Of a DNA stretch of 64,000 bases, positions 43,199 to 51,904 are shown in pieces. The position numbers and the translations under genes are program-made. The notes beneath the pieces were generated by a model. The model saw only the letters and a list, made by a program, of their open reading frames with translations. It had not been told where the DNA came from and made no database searches. This DNA comes from Selenomonas sp. (GTDB lineage Bacteria; Bacillota; Negativicutes; Selenomonadales; Selenomonadaceae). The number at the start of each line of letters is the position of its first letter. Position 1 is the first letter of the stretch. The stretch covers positions 11,117-75,116 of the forward strand of contig NZ_JALFCU010000031.1 of NCBI RefSeq assembly GCF_022771645.1, written 5' to 3'.

Positions 43199-43909
43199 TC
43201 AGTCCTTCTTGCAGAAAAGCAGAAACAGCGAGTTCACGATGCCGAACGCCGCATATGTCGAGAAGACGGCGACGAACACGGCCGGGCAGACGGCGCCGCG
43301 CCCCGCCCAGACGATTGCAACAAACATGAGCGCCGCAAAAATCTTCGGCACGAGGTACATCTTGTCGCCGCCGTCGCCCTTGAAATTCGGATAATGCACC
43401 TGGCTGACCATGAGGTACGCGACAATGGCCATGAGAATCGGGTACGCGATGCCAAAGACGTGCGGGTCGACGCCGAGCGACACGAAAAGCATCGTCGTCA
43501 TCGCGACGATGTTGCCGCCGGCGGGGATGGCGAGGCCTTGGAAATAGCCGTGAATGGCATTCGCGTTCACGTTGAAGCGCGTGAGGCGCCACATGCCGCA
43601 GCACGCAAAGAAGATGGCGACGACCGCGCCGAGGATGCCGAAATCATGCAAGACGAACTCGTAGGCGAGCAATGCCGGCGCGACGCCGAACGAACCGAGG
43701 TCGCAGAGAGAGTCCATCTCCTTGCCGAACTCGCTCGCCACGCCGAAAAAACGCGCCGTGCGCCCGTCGAGCCCGTCGGCGACGAGCGCAAGGAAAATGA
43801 AGATCGACGCGAGCAAAAAATCATGATGCAGCGTCGACAGCATCGAGCACATGCCGAACACGAGGTTCGAAGCCGTGCACAAGTTCGGGATGATTCTCCG
43901 ATAGTTCAT
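43199..43909 (-). CDS. pssA: CDP-diacylglycerol--serine O-phosphatidyltransferase
   Basis: This membrane enzyme makes phosphatidylserine. The 236-aa protein has the CDP-alcohol transferase motif DGLDGRTAR...GKEMDSLCD and about seven membrane helices. It lies between psd and the GT2 gene, so phosphatidylserine formation and decarboxylation are co-transcribed. Confidence 0.96.
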   Translation of the reverse strand: MNYRRIIPNLCTASNLVFGMCSMLSTLHHDFLLASIFIFLALVADGLDGRTARFFGVASEFGKEMDSLCDLGSFGVAPALLAYEFVLHDFGILGAVVAIFFACCGMWRLTRFNVNANAIHGYFQGLAIPAGGNIVAMTTMLFVSLGVDPHVFGIAYPILMAIVAYLMVSQVHYPNFKGDGGDKMYLVPKIFAALMFVAIVWAGRGAVCPAVFVAVFSTYAAFGIVNSLFLLFCKKD

Positions 43910-43938
43910 GTTTCAGATACTCCCTGATTTTCAAATCT

Positions 43939-44583
43939 TCAAGCGTTCTCTTTGATGCGTCCGAGGATAGTCTTGCCGCCCGTGACCTTCTCTCCTGGCT
44001 GCACGAGCACGTCGACGTCCGCCGCCGGCATGACGACTTCGAGGCACGAGCCGAAGCGGATCATGCCATAAAGCTCGCCCTGCTTCAGCACGTCGTCCAT
44101 CGTCACCCACGAGACGATGCGGCGCGCGAGGATGCCGGCGATCTGCTTCACCGTGATGCGCAGGCGCTCGTTTTCGAGGCCGATGAGATGGTGCTCGTTG
44201 ACGAAGCCGACCTCGTCCTTGTACGCGGGGCGGAAGCGACCGCAGAAATATTTCTGCAGCTTGATCTCGCCGTCCATCGGACTGCGGTTGACATGGACGT
44301 CAAAAACGGACATGAAGATGATGACTTTCTTGCACGCGCCGGGGACGAACTCGTCGGGATCGCGCTCGAAATCCACGATTTCCTGCACCGTCCCGTCGGC
44401 TGGTGAGAGGATGGCAGACGCGTCCAGCACGATCGTGCGATGCGGATTGCGGAAGAAATAGCAGAAATACAGCATCACTACGAACGGCACGATGGCCGCA
44501 TACGGATGCACGCCGAAGCCGAACAGCAGTGTCAGCAGAAAGCACGCGCCGATAAATGGGTAGCCCTCTCGAACGATGGTCAA
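43939..44583 (-). CDS. psd: Phosphatidylserine decarboxylase (short form)
   Basis: Psd converts phosphatidylserine to phosphatidylethanolamine. The 214-aa protein is the short archaeal/Bacteroides-like form with LSPADGTV, FMSVFDVHVNRSPMDG and the self-cleavage site in IRFGSCLEV, where the serine becomes the pyruvoyl group. The start is a TTG at 44583, seven bases after GAGGAGG. It heads the operon behind the promoter at 44613-44641. Confidence 0.95.
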   Translation of the reverse strand: MTIVREGYPFIGACFLLTLLFGFGVHPYAAIVPFVVMLYFCYFFRNPHRTIVLDASAILSPADGTVQEIVDFERDPDEFVPGACKKVIIFMSVFDVHVNRSPMDGEIKLQKYFCGRFRPAYKDEVGFVNEHHLIGLENERLRITVKQIAGILARRIVSWVTMDDVLKQGELYGMIRFGSCLEVVMPAADVDVLVQPGEKVTGGKTILGRIKENA

Positions 44584-44612
44584 AGGGACACCTCCTCAAA
44601 AATTCTGGACTC

Positions 44613-44641
44613 ATTATAAAAGAAAGCAGCGCGTTTGTCTA
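44613..44641 (-). promoter_or_regulatory. Promoter of the psd-pssA operon
   Basis: On the minus strand -35 TAGACA (44636-44641) and a perfect -10 TATAAT (44613-44618) are 17 bp apart. The first three bases of the -35 are the TAG stop codon of wecG. Confidence 0.8.
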
Positions 44642-45364
44642 CTTTCGCGAGGCGTGCACTTTCAACACGAATTTCGGCAGCGCGAGCAGGCGGCCGGCCC
44701 GCTTCGGCTGCATCATGCCGCGGAACAGCCATTCGAGCTTCGCGCGCTGCATCCAGTGCGGCGCGCGCTTCATGACGCCCGCCATGACGTCGAACGTCCC
44801 GCCGACGCCGATGCAGACCGGCACGCCGAGCACGTCCTTGTATTTCTTCAGCCATTTTTCCTGCTTCGGCACGCCGAGCGCCGCGAGGAGGATGTCCGGT
44901 TTCGCCGCCTGGATCTTCGCGACGATGGCCGGCTCGTCCGCTTCCGTAAAAAAGCCGTTGCGCGTGCCGACAATCTCGATGCCGGGATAGAGCGCCTCGG
45001 CCTTCGCTTTCGCCTTGTCCGCGACGCCGGGGGCTGAGCCGAAGAAATAGAGGCGGTAGCCCTTTTGTGGCGCGATGCGCATGAGTTCCTGCGCCATGTC
45101 GTAGCCCGCGACGCGCTCCGGCATCGCGTGCCCGAGATGATGCGCCGCCCAGACCGTGCCGGCGCCGTCCGGTGTCACCATGTCCGCGTCGCAGAGGATG
45201 TCGCGGAGCGCTGGGTCGTGCGTCGCGCGCATGAGCATTTCCGCGTTCGCTGTCGCGATGAGATGCGGTTCGCGCGACGCGATGAAGCCTTCCACGCGCG
45301 ACACGGCCTCCGCCATCGTCACGGCATCGACAGGGACGCCCAAGATCTCGACTTTCTCCGGCAT
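44639..45364 (-). CDS. WecB/TagA/CpsF family glycosyltransferase
   Basis: The 241-aa GT26 enzyme has ATANAEMLMRA, TPDGAGTVWAA and GVPKQEKWL with GVGGTFDVMAG, the family signatures. Members transfer N-acetylmannosamine(-uronate) onto undecaprenyl-linked GlcNAc for wall or envelope glycans. The ATG at 45364 follows GGAGG. In the 81-bp gap upstream, a TAGAAT -10-like box is present but its -35 is poor. No other glycan cluster genes surround it; aroB is upstream. Confidence 0.92.
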   Translation of the reverse strand: MPEKVEILGVPVDAVTMAEAVSRVEGFIASREPHLIATANAEMLMRATHDPALRDILCDADMVTPDGAGTVWAAHHLGHAMPERVAGYDMAQELMRIAPQKGYRLYFFGSAPGVADKAKAKAEALYPGIEIVGTRNGFFTEADEPAIVAKIQAAKPDILLAALGVPKQEKWLKKYKDVLGVPVCIGVGGTFDVMAGVMKRAPHWMQRAKLEWLFRGMMQPKRAGRLLALPKFVLKVHASRK

Positions 45365-45445
45365 AGCGCCGCCTCCTTTATCAAAACGTTTTTTCAATCA
45401 CAATGCATGATTCTACCACAGATTGGAACAGAATGCGAGACGATT

Positions 45446-46546
45446 TTATGCGAGCACACCTGCCATGGCCGCGCGCACGATGTCTTCGGGCACGTCATTT
45501 TTCACGACCGTGCGGCCGATGCCGTCCATGAGCACCCAGTTGACCGTGCCATTGACGGTCTTCTTGTCGTGGAAGATGCCTGCGTACATCGCATCGACCA
45601 TGCAACCTTCCGCCTTTGTCGGCAGGCCGAGGCGACGGATGAGCGCGACGACGCGCTCTTGCGTCGCCGCGTCAATGAGTCCGAGGCGGCGGCTGATGTC
45701 CGCCGCGCCGACCATGCCGATGGCGACGGCTTCGCCGTGGTTGTAGCGCACGTAGCCCGTCTCCTGCTCAATCGTGTGCGCCATCGTATGGCCGAAGTTC
45801 AAGATGCGGCGCAGGCCGGCTTCCTTTTCGTCCTGGCTCACGACGGCGGCCTTGATCTCGCACGAGCGCGCGATCATGTGCACGGCGGCCTCGGGCGCAA
45901 GCGCGAGCACGTCATCGGGGTGCTGCTCGAGGAAGGCGAAGAACGAAGCATCATAGATGATGCCATACTTCACAATCTCGCCGAGCCCCGTCGCTATCTC
46001 GCGCTTTGGCAATGTCTTCATGAAATCGAGGTCGATGAAAACAGCATCCGGCTGATAAAAACTGCCGATGAGGTTCTTGCCGAGCGCATGGTCGACAGCA
46101 ACCTTGCCGCCGACGCTCGAATCGACCTGTGCCAAGAGGCTCGTCGGCAGCTGCAGGAACGGCACGCCGCGCATATACGTGCTCGCGACGAAGCCCGCGA
46201 GATCGCCGACGACGCCGCCGCCGAGCGCGAAGACTGGCGATTTGCGGTCGAGACGATGCTCGATGATGCACGTATAAATCTTTTCGGCGACGGCAAGCGT
46301 CTTCGAGCTCTCGCCGGCCGGGATGGCATACACGACGGGATGCAGCCCAGCTTCCGCGAGCAGCGCCGCGACCTGCTCGCCATAGAGCGGGCCGACGTTG
46401 TCGTCCGTCACAAGCAATACCTGCCGCGAATATCGCTTGCCGCGCACGAAATCGATGAGCGATGCGCCGAGCTCGTGGCCGATGACGATGTCATAGCTCT
46501 GCGGCCCGAGTTCGACGCGGACAATGCGATGAGCTTCCTTATTCAT
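45446..46546 (-). CDS. aroB: 3-dehydroquinate synthase
   Basis: AroB cyclises DAHP in the shikimate pathway. The 366-aa protein has the NAD/zinc signatures ALGGGVVGDLAGFVASTYMRG, PTSLLAQVDSSVGGKVAVD and NFGHTMAHTIE. Its start overlaps the aroK stop by 8 bp. Confidence 0.97.
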   Translation of the reverse strand: MNKEAHRIVRVELGPQSYDIVIGHELGASLIDFVRGKRYSRQVLLVTDDNVGPLYGEQVAALLAEAGLHPVVYAIPAGESSKTLAVAEKIYTCIIEHRLDRKSPVFALGGGVVGDLAGFVASTYMRGVPFLQLPTSLLAQVDSSVGGKVAVDHALGKNLIGSFYQPDAVFIDLDFMKTLPKREIATGLGEIVKYGIIYDASFFAFLEQHPDDVLALAPEAAVHMIARSCEIKAAVVSQDEKEAGLRRILNFGHTMAHTIEQETGYVRYNHGEAVAIGMVGAADISRRLGLIDAATQERVVALIRRLGLPTKAEGCMVDAMYAGIFHDKKTVNGTVNWVLMDGIGRTVVKNDVPEDIVRAAMAGVLA

Positions 46547-47069
46547 GGAGAGCGCCCCTTCCCCGTAAATACTTCACGATGTCATCGACGACGAGCAGCG
46601 GCGACCATTCGCTCGTGTCGACCGTATAATCCGCCGCCGCATAGAGCGGCGCGCGCTCCTGCATGAGCGCCACGACGGCCGCGCGGCGGTCGCCATCGTC
46701 ACGCCCGTCGAGCACGGGCCGCTGGCCGCGTGCTGACGTGCGCGCGAGGATCGTGTCGGCATCAGCCGTGAGGCAGACGACGACGCCATGCGCGCGGAGC
46801 GCCTTCATATTTTCCGCGTTCTTCACGACGCCGCCGCCCGTGGAGATGACGGTATTGCGCCGCTCGGCCGCCTTGCGAACGGCTTCGCGTTCCCGTGCAC
46901 GGAAGCCCTCTTCGCCAAACTGCTCGAAAATCTGCGGGATCGTCATGCCCGCCTCCGATTCTATGGCTTGGTCGAGGTCGAGGAACGAAAATCCGAGGCG
47001 CGTTGCGAGCGTCTTGCCCGTGCTCGTCTTGCCCGTGCCCATGAAACCGATCAGGACGATGTTCTTCAT
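46539..47069 (-). CDS. aroK: Shikimate kinase
   Basis: The 176-aa P-loop kinase has GFMGTGKTSTGKTLA, DLDQAIE and the ISTGGGVV substrate motif. The lid segment contains RPVLDGRDDGDR. It lies between aroC (4 bp) and aroB. Confidence 0.96.
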   Translation of the reverse strand: MKNIVLIGFMGTGKTSTGKTLATRLGFSFLDLDQAIESEAGMTIPQIFEQFGEEGFRAREREAVRKAAERRNTVISTGGGVVKNAENMKALRAHGVVVCLTADADTILARTSARGQRPVLDGRDDGDRRAAVVALMQERAPLYAAADYTVDTSEWSPLLVVDDIVKYLRGRGALHE

Positions 47070-47073
47070 CGGC

Positions 47074-48243
47074 TCACCAATCCTCTTCTACGCGTTTCTT
47101 GTAAGCATTGACCGCGGCCAGCACATCGACCATCACATCGCCGCCGAATTTCTCGATGACGGCCTGCGCGAGCACGAACGCCACCATGGCCTCGCCGACG
47201 ACGGAGGCCGCCGAGACGGCGCAGGCGTCGCTGCGCTCCTTGCAGGCGAGTACCGGCTCCTTTTTCATGACGTCCACAGAATGGAGCGGCTGCATGAGCG
47301 TCGGAATGGGCTTCATGACAGCGCGCACGATGACGGGCTCGCCGTTCGTCATGCCGCCTTCGAGGCCGCCCGCGCGGTTCGTCTTGCGGTAGACGTGCGT
47401 GCCGTCGATGTACATCTCATCGTGCATGGCGCTGCCCGGCTGGTCGGCATACGCGAAGCCCGCGCCAATCTCGACGCCCTTGATGGCCTGGATGGACATC
47501 ATCGCGCCGGCGAGGCGCGCATCGAGGCGGCGGTCCCATTGGATGTGCGAACCGAGGCCGAGCGGCACGCCGCGCGCGAGCACTTCGAACGTCCCGCCGA
47601 GCGTATCGCCCGCCGCCATCGCCGCGCGGATGCGCTCTTTCATGCGCTCTTCCGCGTCTTTGTCATAGCAGTTCAGCCCGTCAGGATCGAGCAGCGCGTC
47701 CGTGCCGAGGATGTCCGCAGGGTCGACGTGCGACGGATCGATCGCGACGCCGCCGATCTTCGTGACGTGCGAGACGACCGTGATGCCGAGCGCGCGCAAA
47801 AACGCTTTGCAGACGCCGCCGACGGCCACGCGCATCGTCGTCTCCCGCGCGCTCGAGCGCTCGAGGATATCGCGGATGTCCTTGCGCGCGTATTTCTTGT
47901 AACCCGTGAGGTCGGCATGGCCGGGACGCGCCGCAGTGACGGCCTCGCCGGCAGGATTCCCGAACGCCGCCATGCGATCCGTCCAATGCTCGAAATCGCG
48001 GTTCCGGACGGAAAGCGAGACCGGCCCGCCGAGCGTCTCGCCGAAGCGCACGCCCGAGAGGATGTCGATGTGGTCTTTCTCAATCTTCATGCGCCCGCCG
48101 CGCCCGTACCCCTGCTGCCGCCGCGCGAGATCGCGGTCGATGCGTGCAAGGTCGAGCTTGAGCCCCGCCGGAAGCCCCTCGAGAATCGCTGTGAGCGAAG
48201 GGCCGTGCGATTCGCCAGCCGTCAGAAAACGCAAAGTACTCAT
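47074..48243 (-). CDS. aroC: Chorismate synthase
   Basis: The FMN-dependent enzyme forms chorismate from EPSP. The 389-aa protein has the signatures GESHGPSLTAILEGLPAG, RRQQGYGRGGRM and RSSARETTMRVAVG. The ATG at 48243 follows GAGGTGG. It is the first gene of aroC-aroK-aroB(-wecG) with its own promoter at 48277-48305. Confidence 0.97.
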   Translation of the reverse strand: MSTLRFLTAGESHGPSLTAILEGLPAGLKLDLARIDRDLARRQQGYGRGGRMKIEKDHIDILSGVRFGETLGGPVSLSVRNRDFEHWTDRMAAFGNPAGEAVTAARPGHADLTGYKKYARKDIRDILERSSARETTMRVAVGGVCKAFLRALGITVVSHVTKIGGVAIDPSHVDPADILGTDALLDPDGLNCYDKDAEERMKERIRAAMAAGDTLGGTFEVLARGVPLGLGSHIQWDRRLDARLAGAMMSIQAIKGVEIGAGFAYADQPGSAMHDEMYIDGTHVYRKTNRAGGLEGGMTNGEPVIVRAVMKPIPTLMQPLHSVDVMKKEPVLACKERSDACAVSAASVVGEAMVAFVLAQAVIEKFGGDVMVDVLAAVNAYKKRVEEDW

Positions 48244-48276
48244 TCCTGCCACCTCTTGTTTTGCAATATGAGATTC

Positions 48277-48305
48277 ATTGTATGATAGAACGACATGAAA
48301 ATCAA
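48277..48305 (-). promoter_or_regulatory. Promoter of aroC
   Basis: On the minus strand -35 TTGATT (48300-48305) and -10 TACAAT (48277-48282) are 17 bp apart. The -35 overlaps the stop codon of pilO, so the pilus operon can run straight into aroC; no terminator was seen between them. Confidence 0.78.
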
Positions 48306-48856
48306 GAGTCCGGTGCTTGCCGCGCCGATGCGAACACGGAGAGCGACAGCGTCGCCGTGAGCGGTTCTCCGGTCTTCCCCGCCTGGATGGACAGCCCGCG
48401 CACGAGCACGAAGCGGCCGCCTGCCTTCTGCGCATCGAGCTCTTTGAGGAACTCCAGGAGCGAGAAATAATCGCCGCTTGCCGTCACGGTCACGGGCAGC
48501 TCCTGCAGGCCGTCGTCACGATGGAGCGCTTCGCCCGGCTTCACGCCGAGGAGCACGAGATGATCCGCGAGCGCGAGGCGTTCCACGCCGCTGAGGAACG
48601 CGCCCTGCTCCAGCGTATCCGGCAAGGCCTTCGCGAGGAACGCATGGCGTTTCTTCTGCTCGGCCTGCCGCGCCGCAAGATTGCCGCTGTCGTTCTTGTA
48701 GTTCTGCACGTCGATGAGCTGCGCGTGCGACTTCATGGCTTCTGCCTGCCAGCGCTCTGTCGCCGCTTGCATCGGCGTATGGAAAAAGAACAACCAGCCC
48801 GCCGTCAAGAGCAGGACAGCAGCTGCCACGAGCGCGGCCTTCTTACGTTCCTCCAT
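48302..48856 (-). CDS. PilO-like type IV pilus assembly protein
   Basis: The 184-aa protein has one N-terminal membrane helix (about 8-27), a coiled-coil stretch (about 30-75) and a ferredoxin-like C-terminal domain with LPVTVTASGDYFSLLEFLKEL, as in PilO. PilO pairs with PilN to connect the inner-membrane pilus platform. Its ATG at 48856 overlaps the upstream pilN-like gene by 14 bp. Confidence 0.85.
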   Translation of the reverse strand: MEERKKAALVAAAVLLLTAGWLFFFHTPMQAATERWQAEAMKSHAQLIDVQNYKNDSGNLAARQAEQKKRHAFLAKALPDTLEQGAFLSGVERLALADHLVLLGVKPGEALHRDDGLQELPVTVTASGDYFSLLEFLKELDAQKAGGRFVLVRGLSIQAGKTGEPLTATLSLSVFASARQAPDS

Positions 48857-50087
48857 CCGCATCCCCCTGCTCTTTCCCCCATCGCAATTCCATAGAAAAC
48901 ACGACCGTGCCCGCCTCGTCGCCGTCCGGCCGCGTCGAATCACGGAGCAGCGGCCCGTCCGGGAAAAATGCGCGGTCGCGCTCGAAGCCTTGCACATAGG
49001 ACGAAAGCGCGTCGAACGTCACGGCGCGCCCCTTGAGCTCTACGGGCTTCCCCTGCTGCAACGTGATGTCATCGAGGCAGACGCCATCCGCATTCTGCGT
49101 GCCGAGATGAACGAGCACAGCGGCGGCCGGACTGCGTTCGTCCGTCAACTGGCGCAGCGCTTGCTCCTGCGCGTCCATCCAAGCGTTTTCCGCGCGCGCG
49201 TCCTCCATGCGCTGCGTGTCGCCGTAGAGCAGCGCGAGCTCCGCTGCCGATTGCTCTGCCTCCCGGCGTGCCACATACCAACTATATGCATCCGCCGCAG
49301 AAACGACAAGGAGCGCCACGAGCCAGACGGCCGCAACGGCGAGCGCCGCGCGCCCGTACGCCCAGCCCGACAGCTCGACGCGCTGCAACGGAAAGACACG
49401 TCCTTTCACGGGCAGCGCCTTCACCATGAGGATCGCTCCGTACAGCGCGTAACTGAACGACTCGTCCCATCCATGGAACGCGTCGTCGCTGTCGAGCAAA
49501 CCGTCAGCAATCGGCAAGCGGCAGCCGTCCCACGACAACGCACGCCCTTCGCACAGCAAGTGGAACGACGCTTCCGGCGCCGAAATCCCCCAGAGCGCGA
49601 TGCCGGCCGCGTCGAACGCGCGCGCCAACGCTTCGGCGCGTTCTTTCTCCAAGACGGAAACCGCCTGCCCGCCATCGGATGCCTGCATCAACGCAGAAAA
49701 AAAAGAGGCTGGCTCGCTGTGCAACAGGCGGGCGGCTTCGAAATGCGCCATGCGTTTCGTTTCGTCTGCGGACGTAGTCATCGGCAAAGAGGTCTCGATC
49801 GTCTCGACATCGCTTTCATCCATCGCGTAAACAACGCGCACGTCGCTCCAGCCCTTCCGCGCCAAGAGGGATGCCGTCTTCTCCGCAACGGCCTGCTGCC
49901 ATTCGTCTGTCGCCGCTTGGAGCATCACATTTTCCAGAAAGACGACCTCGAATGCCGCTCCCATGTCGCCCCGTGCAAGACCTGCCACATACAGCATGCC
50001 CTCGCGGTATGCGACTCCCGCCACGCGATCGACGTGCCGCCGCATCCGCCCGCGCACATCGTCAAGGAGTCCAGCCAAGCCAGACAT
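48843..50087 (-). CDS. PilN-like protein with a large cytoplasmic N-terminal (PilM/GspL-like) domain
   Basis: The 414-aa protein has a soluble N-terminal region of about 240 residues, one membrane helix at about 245-266 (AALAVAAVWLVALLVVSAADA), a coiled coil and a small PilN-like domain (about 320-405). The N-terminal region carries an AxxEWQQAVAEKTASLLA-like stretch and VRVVYAMDESDVE that recall PilM/GspL actin-like folds, but ATPase motifs are not evident. There is no separate pilM, so this single gene probably supplies both PilM and PilN functions. The ATG at 50087 follows AAGGAGG. Confidence 0.75.
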   Translation of the reverse strand: MSGLAGLLDDVRGRMRRHVDRVAGVAYREGMLYVAGLARGDMGAAFEVVFLENVMLQAATDEWQQAVAEKTASLLARKGWSDVRVVYAMDESDVETIETSLPMTTSADETKRMAHFEAARLLHSEPASFFSALMQASDGGQAVSVLEKERAEALARAFDAAGIALWGISAPEASFHLLCEGRALSWDGCRLPIADGLLDSDDAFHGWDESFSYALYGAILMVKALPVKGRVFPLQRVELSGWAYGRAALAVAAVWLVALLVVSAADAYSWYVARREAEQSAAELALLYGDTQRMEDARAENAWMDAQEQALRQLTDERSPAAAVLVHLGTQNADGVCLDDITLQQGKPVELKGRAVTFDALSSYVQGFERDRAFFPDGPLLRDSTRPDGDEAGTVVFSMELRWGKEQGDADGGT

Positions 50088-50508
50088 AATGGTCGCCTCC
50101 TTCCGATTTCCGGAGATGCGCGCGCACGCGCTGGTATTCCTTCGTGGACAGCCGTCGGCCTTTCGGCTCGATGGACGACGTCGCCGACACGATGAGCTCG
50201 CCCGCTTCGAAATACGCGACAGCGCGGCAGTCGACGCCGTCCTCCGTCGTTTCGTCTGACAGGACGCGTTTCTCCTTCCACGCGCTTTCGTCGGCCTGCG
50301 CGTACGCGCCGCCGCGCTCGAACTGCACGGCAGCGCGCTCGACGGCGCTCTTCGCCGTGAGGCGCAGGCGCACTTCGTCCTCGTAGCGCTGCGATGATAC
50401 GGCGTCATTGCGCACTGCATAAAACAGCCCCGCCGCGCCGAGCATCATCACGCCGAGCATGACGATGCCGAGCACGGAACTCACGCCGCGTTCGTCCAGC
50501 TGCCTCAT
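50062..50508 (-). CDS. Prepilin-like minor pilus protein (PilX-type)
   Basis: The 148-aa protein begins RQLDERG followed by a hydrophobic helix VSSVLGIVMLGVMMLGAAGL, so it resembles a type IV prepilin with cleavage after Gly8 but lacks the Glu at position 5 of the mature protein. The remainder is hydrophilic. Its start overlaps the upstream gene by 4 bp (ATGA) and its end overlaps the pilN-like gene by 26 bp. Minor pilus component is the best guess. Confidence 0.72.
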   Translation of the reverse strand: MRQLDERGVSSVLGIVMLGVMMLGAAGLFYAVRNDAVSSQRYEDEVRLRLTAKSAVERAAVQFERGGAYAQADESAWKEKRVLSDETTEDGVDCRAVAYFEAGELIVSATSSIEPKGRRLSTKEYQRVRAHLRKSEGGDHYVWLGWTP

Positions 50509-51011
50509 CGCTTCATCTCCAATGCAAATTCTGCCGTCTGCCGGTACGCATGACCCGTGCGTTGCGATCGGCCGGAGAGAACGACATGCAGGCAACCGGG
50601 ACGTAGTTCTTCCGCGCGGAATTCTTCCATCGTCACATCACCGGCTTCGCTCTCGCCAGTGAGCGGTTGCAACGCCGCTTCGCGCGAACGGCAGAATTTC
50701 ACGCGCTCGCCGTCGCGCTTCGTCGCATACGTGACGCTGCGCTCGCCGCCGGCATCCGCGTGCGCTTTCTGGAAGACGAGCTGCAACGTATCGCCATGCG
50801 GATGCAAGCGGAACGAGGCGGATTCTTCCGCATCGGCCGTCACCATGCGCATCGCGTCGTCGACTTCCTGATGCAGTTCCATGTCCGCCCGCTCCGTCAT
50901 CGTGAGCTTCATGAACGAGAGAAACACGAACCCGGCCGCAACGAGCGCCGCCGTCACAAGGGAAAGGCCGAGCCCCGCTGCGTAAAAGCCGTTTTCGTCA
51001 TGGCAGATCAT
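50505..51011 (-). CDS. Prepilin-like minor pilus protein (PilW-type)
   Basis: The 168-aa protein starts MICHDENG followed by the hydrophobic stretch FYAAGLGLSLVTAALVAAGF, resembling a class III-like or atypical prepilin without Glu5. The rest is a beta-rich soluble domain. It overlaps its neighbours at both ends, consistent with a tightly coupled minor-pilin cassette. Confidence 0.72.
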   Translation of the reverse strand: MICHDENGFYAAGLGLSLVTAALVAAGFVFLSFMKLTMTERADMELHQEVDDAMRMVTADAEESASFRLHPHGDTLQLVFQKAHADAGGERSVTYATKRDGERVKFCRSREAALQPLTGESEAGDVTMEEFRAEELRPGCLHVVLSGRSQRTGHAYRQTAEFALEMKR

Positions 51012-51396
51012 GCCGCGCCACCCACCTTTCCAGACGGAGCTCCTTTGGCGAACCGCCCTCTTGCCATGTGACCCTCGCCGTCAGCGCGCAGCCGCGCGCT
51101 CCGTCTTTTCGCGCGCTGCCCGCGACCTCGTACGCCGTCTGCCGATCGGCGAGGTCTTCTGCCGGCCCGAGCCACCCGTACGAGCCGTCGGCGAGCCCGC
51201 CGTCACGGGCGCGGAGCTCCAGTTCCGTCAGCTCCTGCTCCGCAAGGAAGAGTGCCGTCGTCCGGCAGTCCTCCATGCGCAAGATGCCCGCTGCATGGCG
51301 CGGGACGGCCACGAACGCCGCCATCACGACAACCAGCATCCCGAGCAAGGCCGCTTCCAAGAACAAGAATCCTGCCTCACGGCGTGTCGTTTTCAT
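50998..51396 (-). CDS. Prepilin-like minor pilin
   Basis: The 132-aa protein has a short basic leader MKTTRREAG and then FLFLEAALLGMLVVVMAAF with Glu at mature position 5, a proper type IV prepilin signature. The ATG at 51396 follows GTGGAGG. It overlaps the preceding gene by 20 bp. Confidence 0.8.
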   Translation of the reverse strand: MKTTRREAGFLFLEAALLGMLVVVMAAFVAVPRHAAGILRMEDCRTTALFLAEQELTELELRARDGGLADGSYGWLGPAEDLADRQTAYEVAGSARKDGARGCALTARVTWQEGGSPKELRLERWVARHDLP

Positions 51397-51904
51397 CCAT
51401 AGCCTCCACACGGATGCGCCCGACGCTGTCGAGGATGATCTTCTTCCCCCGCTCCATCTCGCCCGTGTAAAACACATAAATCGTCGTCGTGCTGGCCGTG
51501 CCGCCATTGCTGCCAAACCGGATGCGCCGTTTCGTATTGGTGCTGATGTTGAGCGCCTTTGGATAGTCGTGCCGCACAAGCCGGCTGGACATCGGGAGGC
51601 TGCCTTCATACGTGTGACGCCAGATGATATACGCGTGTTCCCCGTCGCGGAGTTCAAATTCCGGTGCCGTATCGGACAGCCGGTGTTCCGCCGTTTCCTC
51701 AATCGGATACACGGTCGCCGTCCGCATCATCTGCTGCATGAGTCGGAGGTCGCTCGCGAGGCAATCCGTCTCGTACTGGACGACTGCTGCATGCTGCCAG
51801 CGCAAAGCGCGCGGCACGAGGACGGCCGTCGCGCAGCCGATGGCGAGCACGAAAAGCAGCACGATGGCGAGTGCGAATCCTTTCTGATCCAGCTGTGTCT
51901 TCAC
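51377..51904 (-). CDS. Prepilin-like protein
   Basis: The 175-aa protein has the leader KTQLDQKG followed by FALAIVLLFVLAIGCATAVLV, with no Glu5. A GTG at 51904 overlaps the pilD stop (GTGA) and is taken as start; a TTG and a GTG one and three codons upstream are alternatives. The C-terminal half is beta-rich with RIRFGSNGG near residue 133. Confidence 0.75.
   Translation of the reverse strand: MKTQLDQKGFALAIVLLFVLAIGCATAVLVPRALRWQHAAVVQYETDCLASDLRLMQQMMRTATVYPIEETAEHRLSDTAPEFELRDGEHAYIIWRHTYEGSLPMSSRLVRHDYPKALNISTNTKRRIRFGSNGGTASTTTIYVFYTGEMERGKKIILDSVGRIRVEAMDENDTP

Noticed and set aside
45365..45445. Promoter of wecG
   Set aside because: A TAGAAT -10-like box is present but there is no acceptable -35 at 16-18 bp, so it is not listed as a feature.
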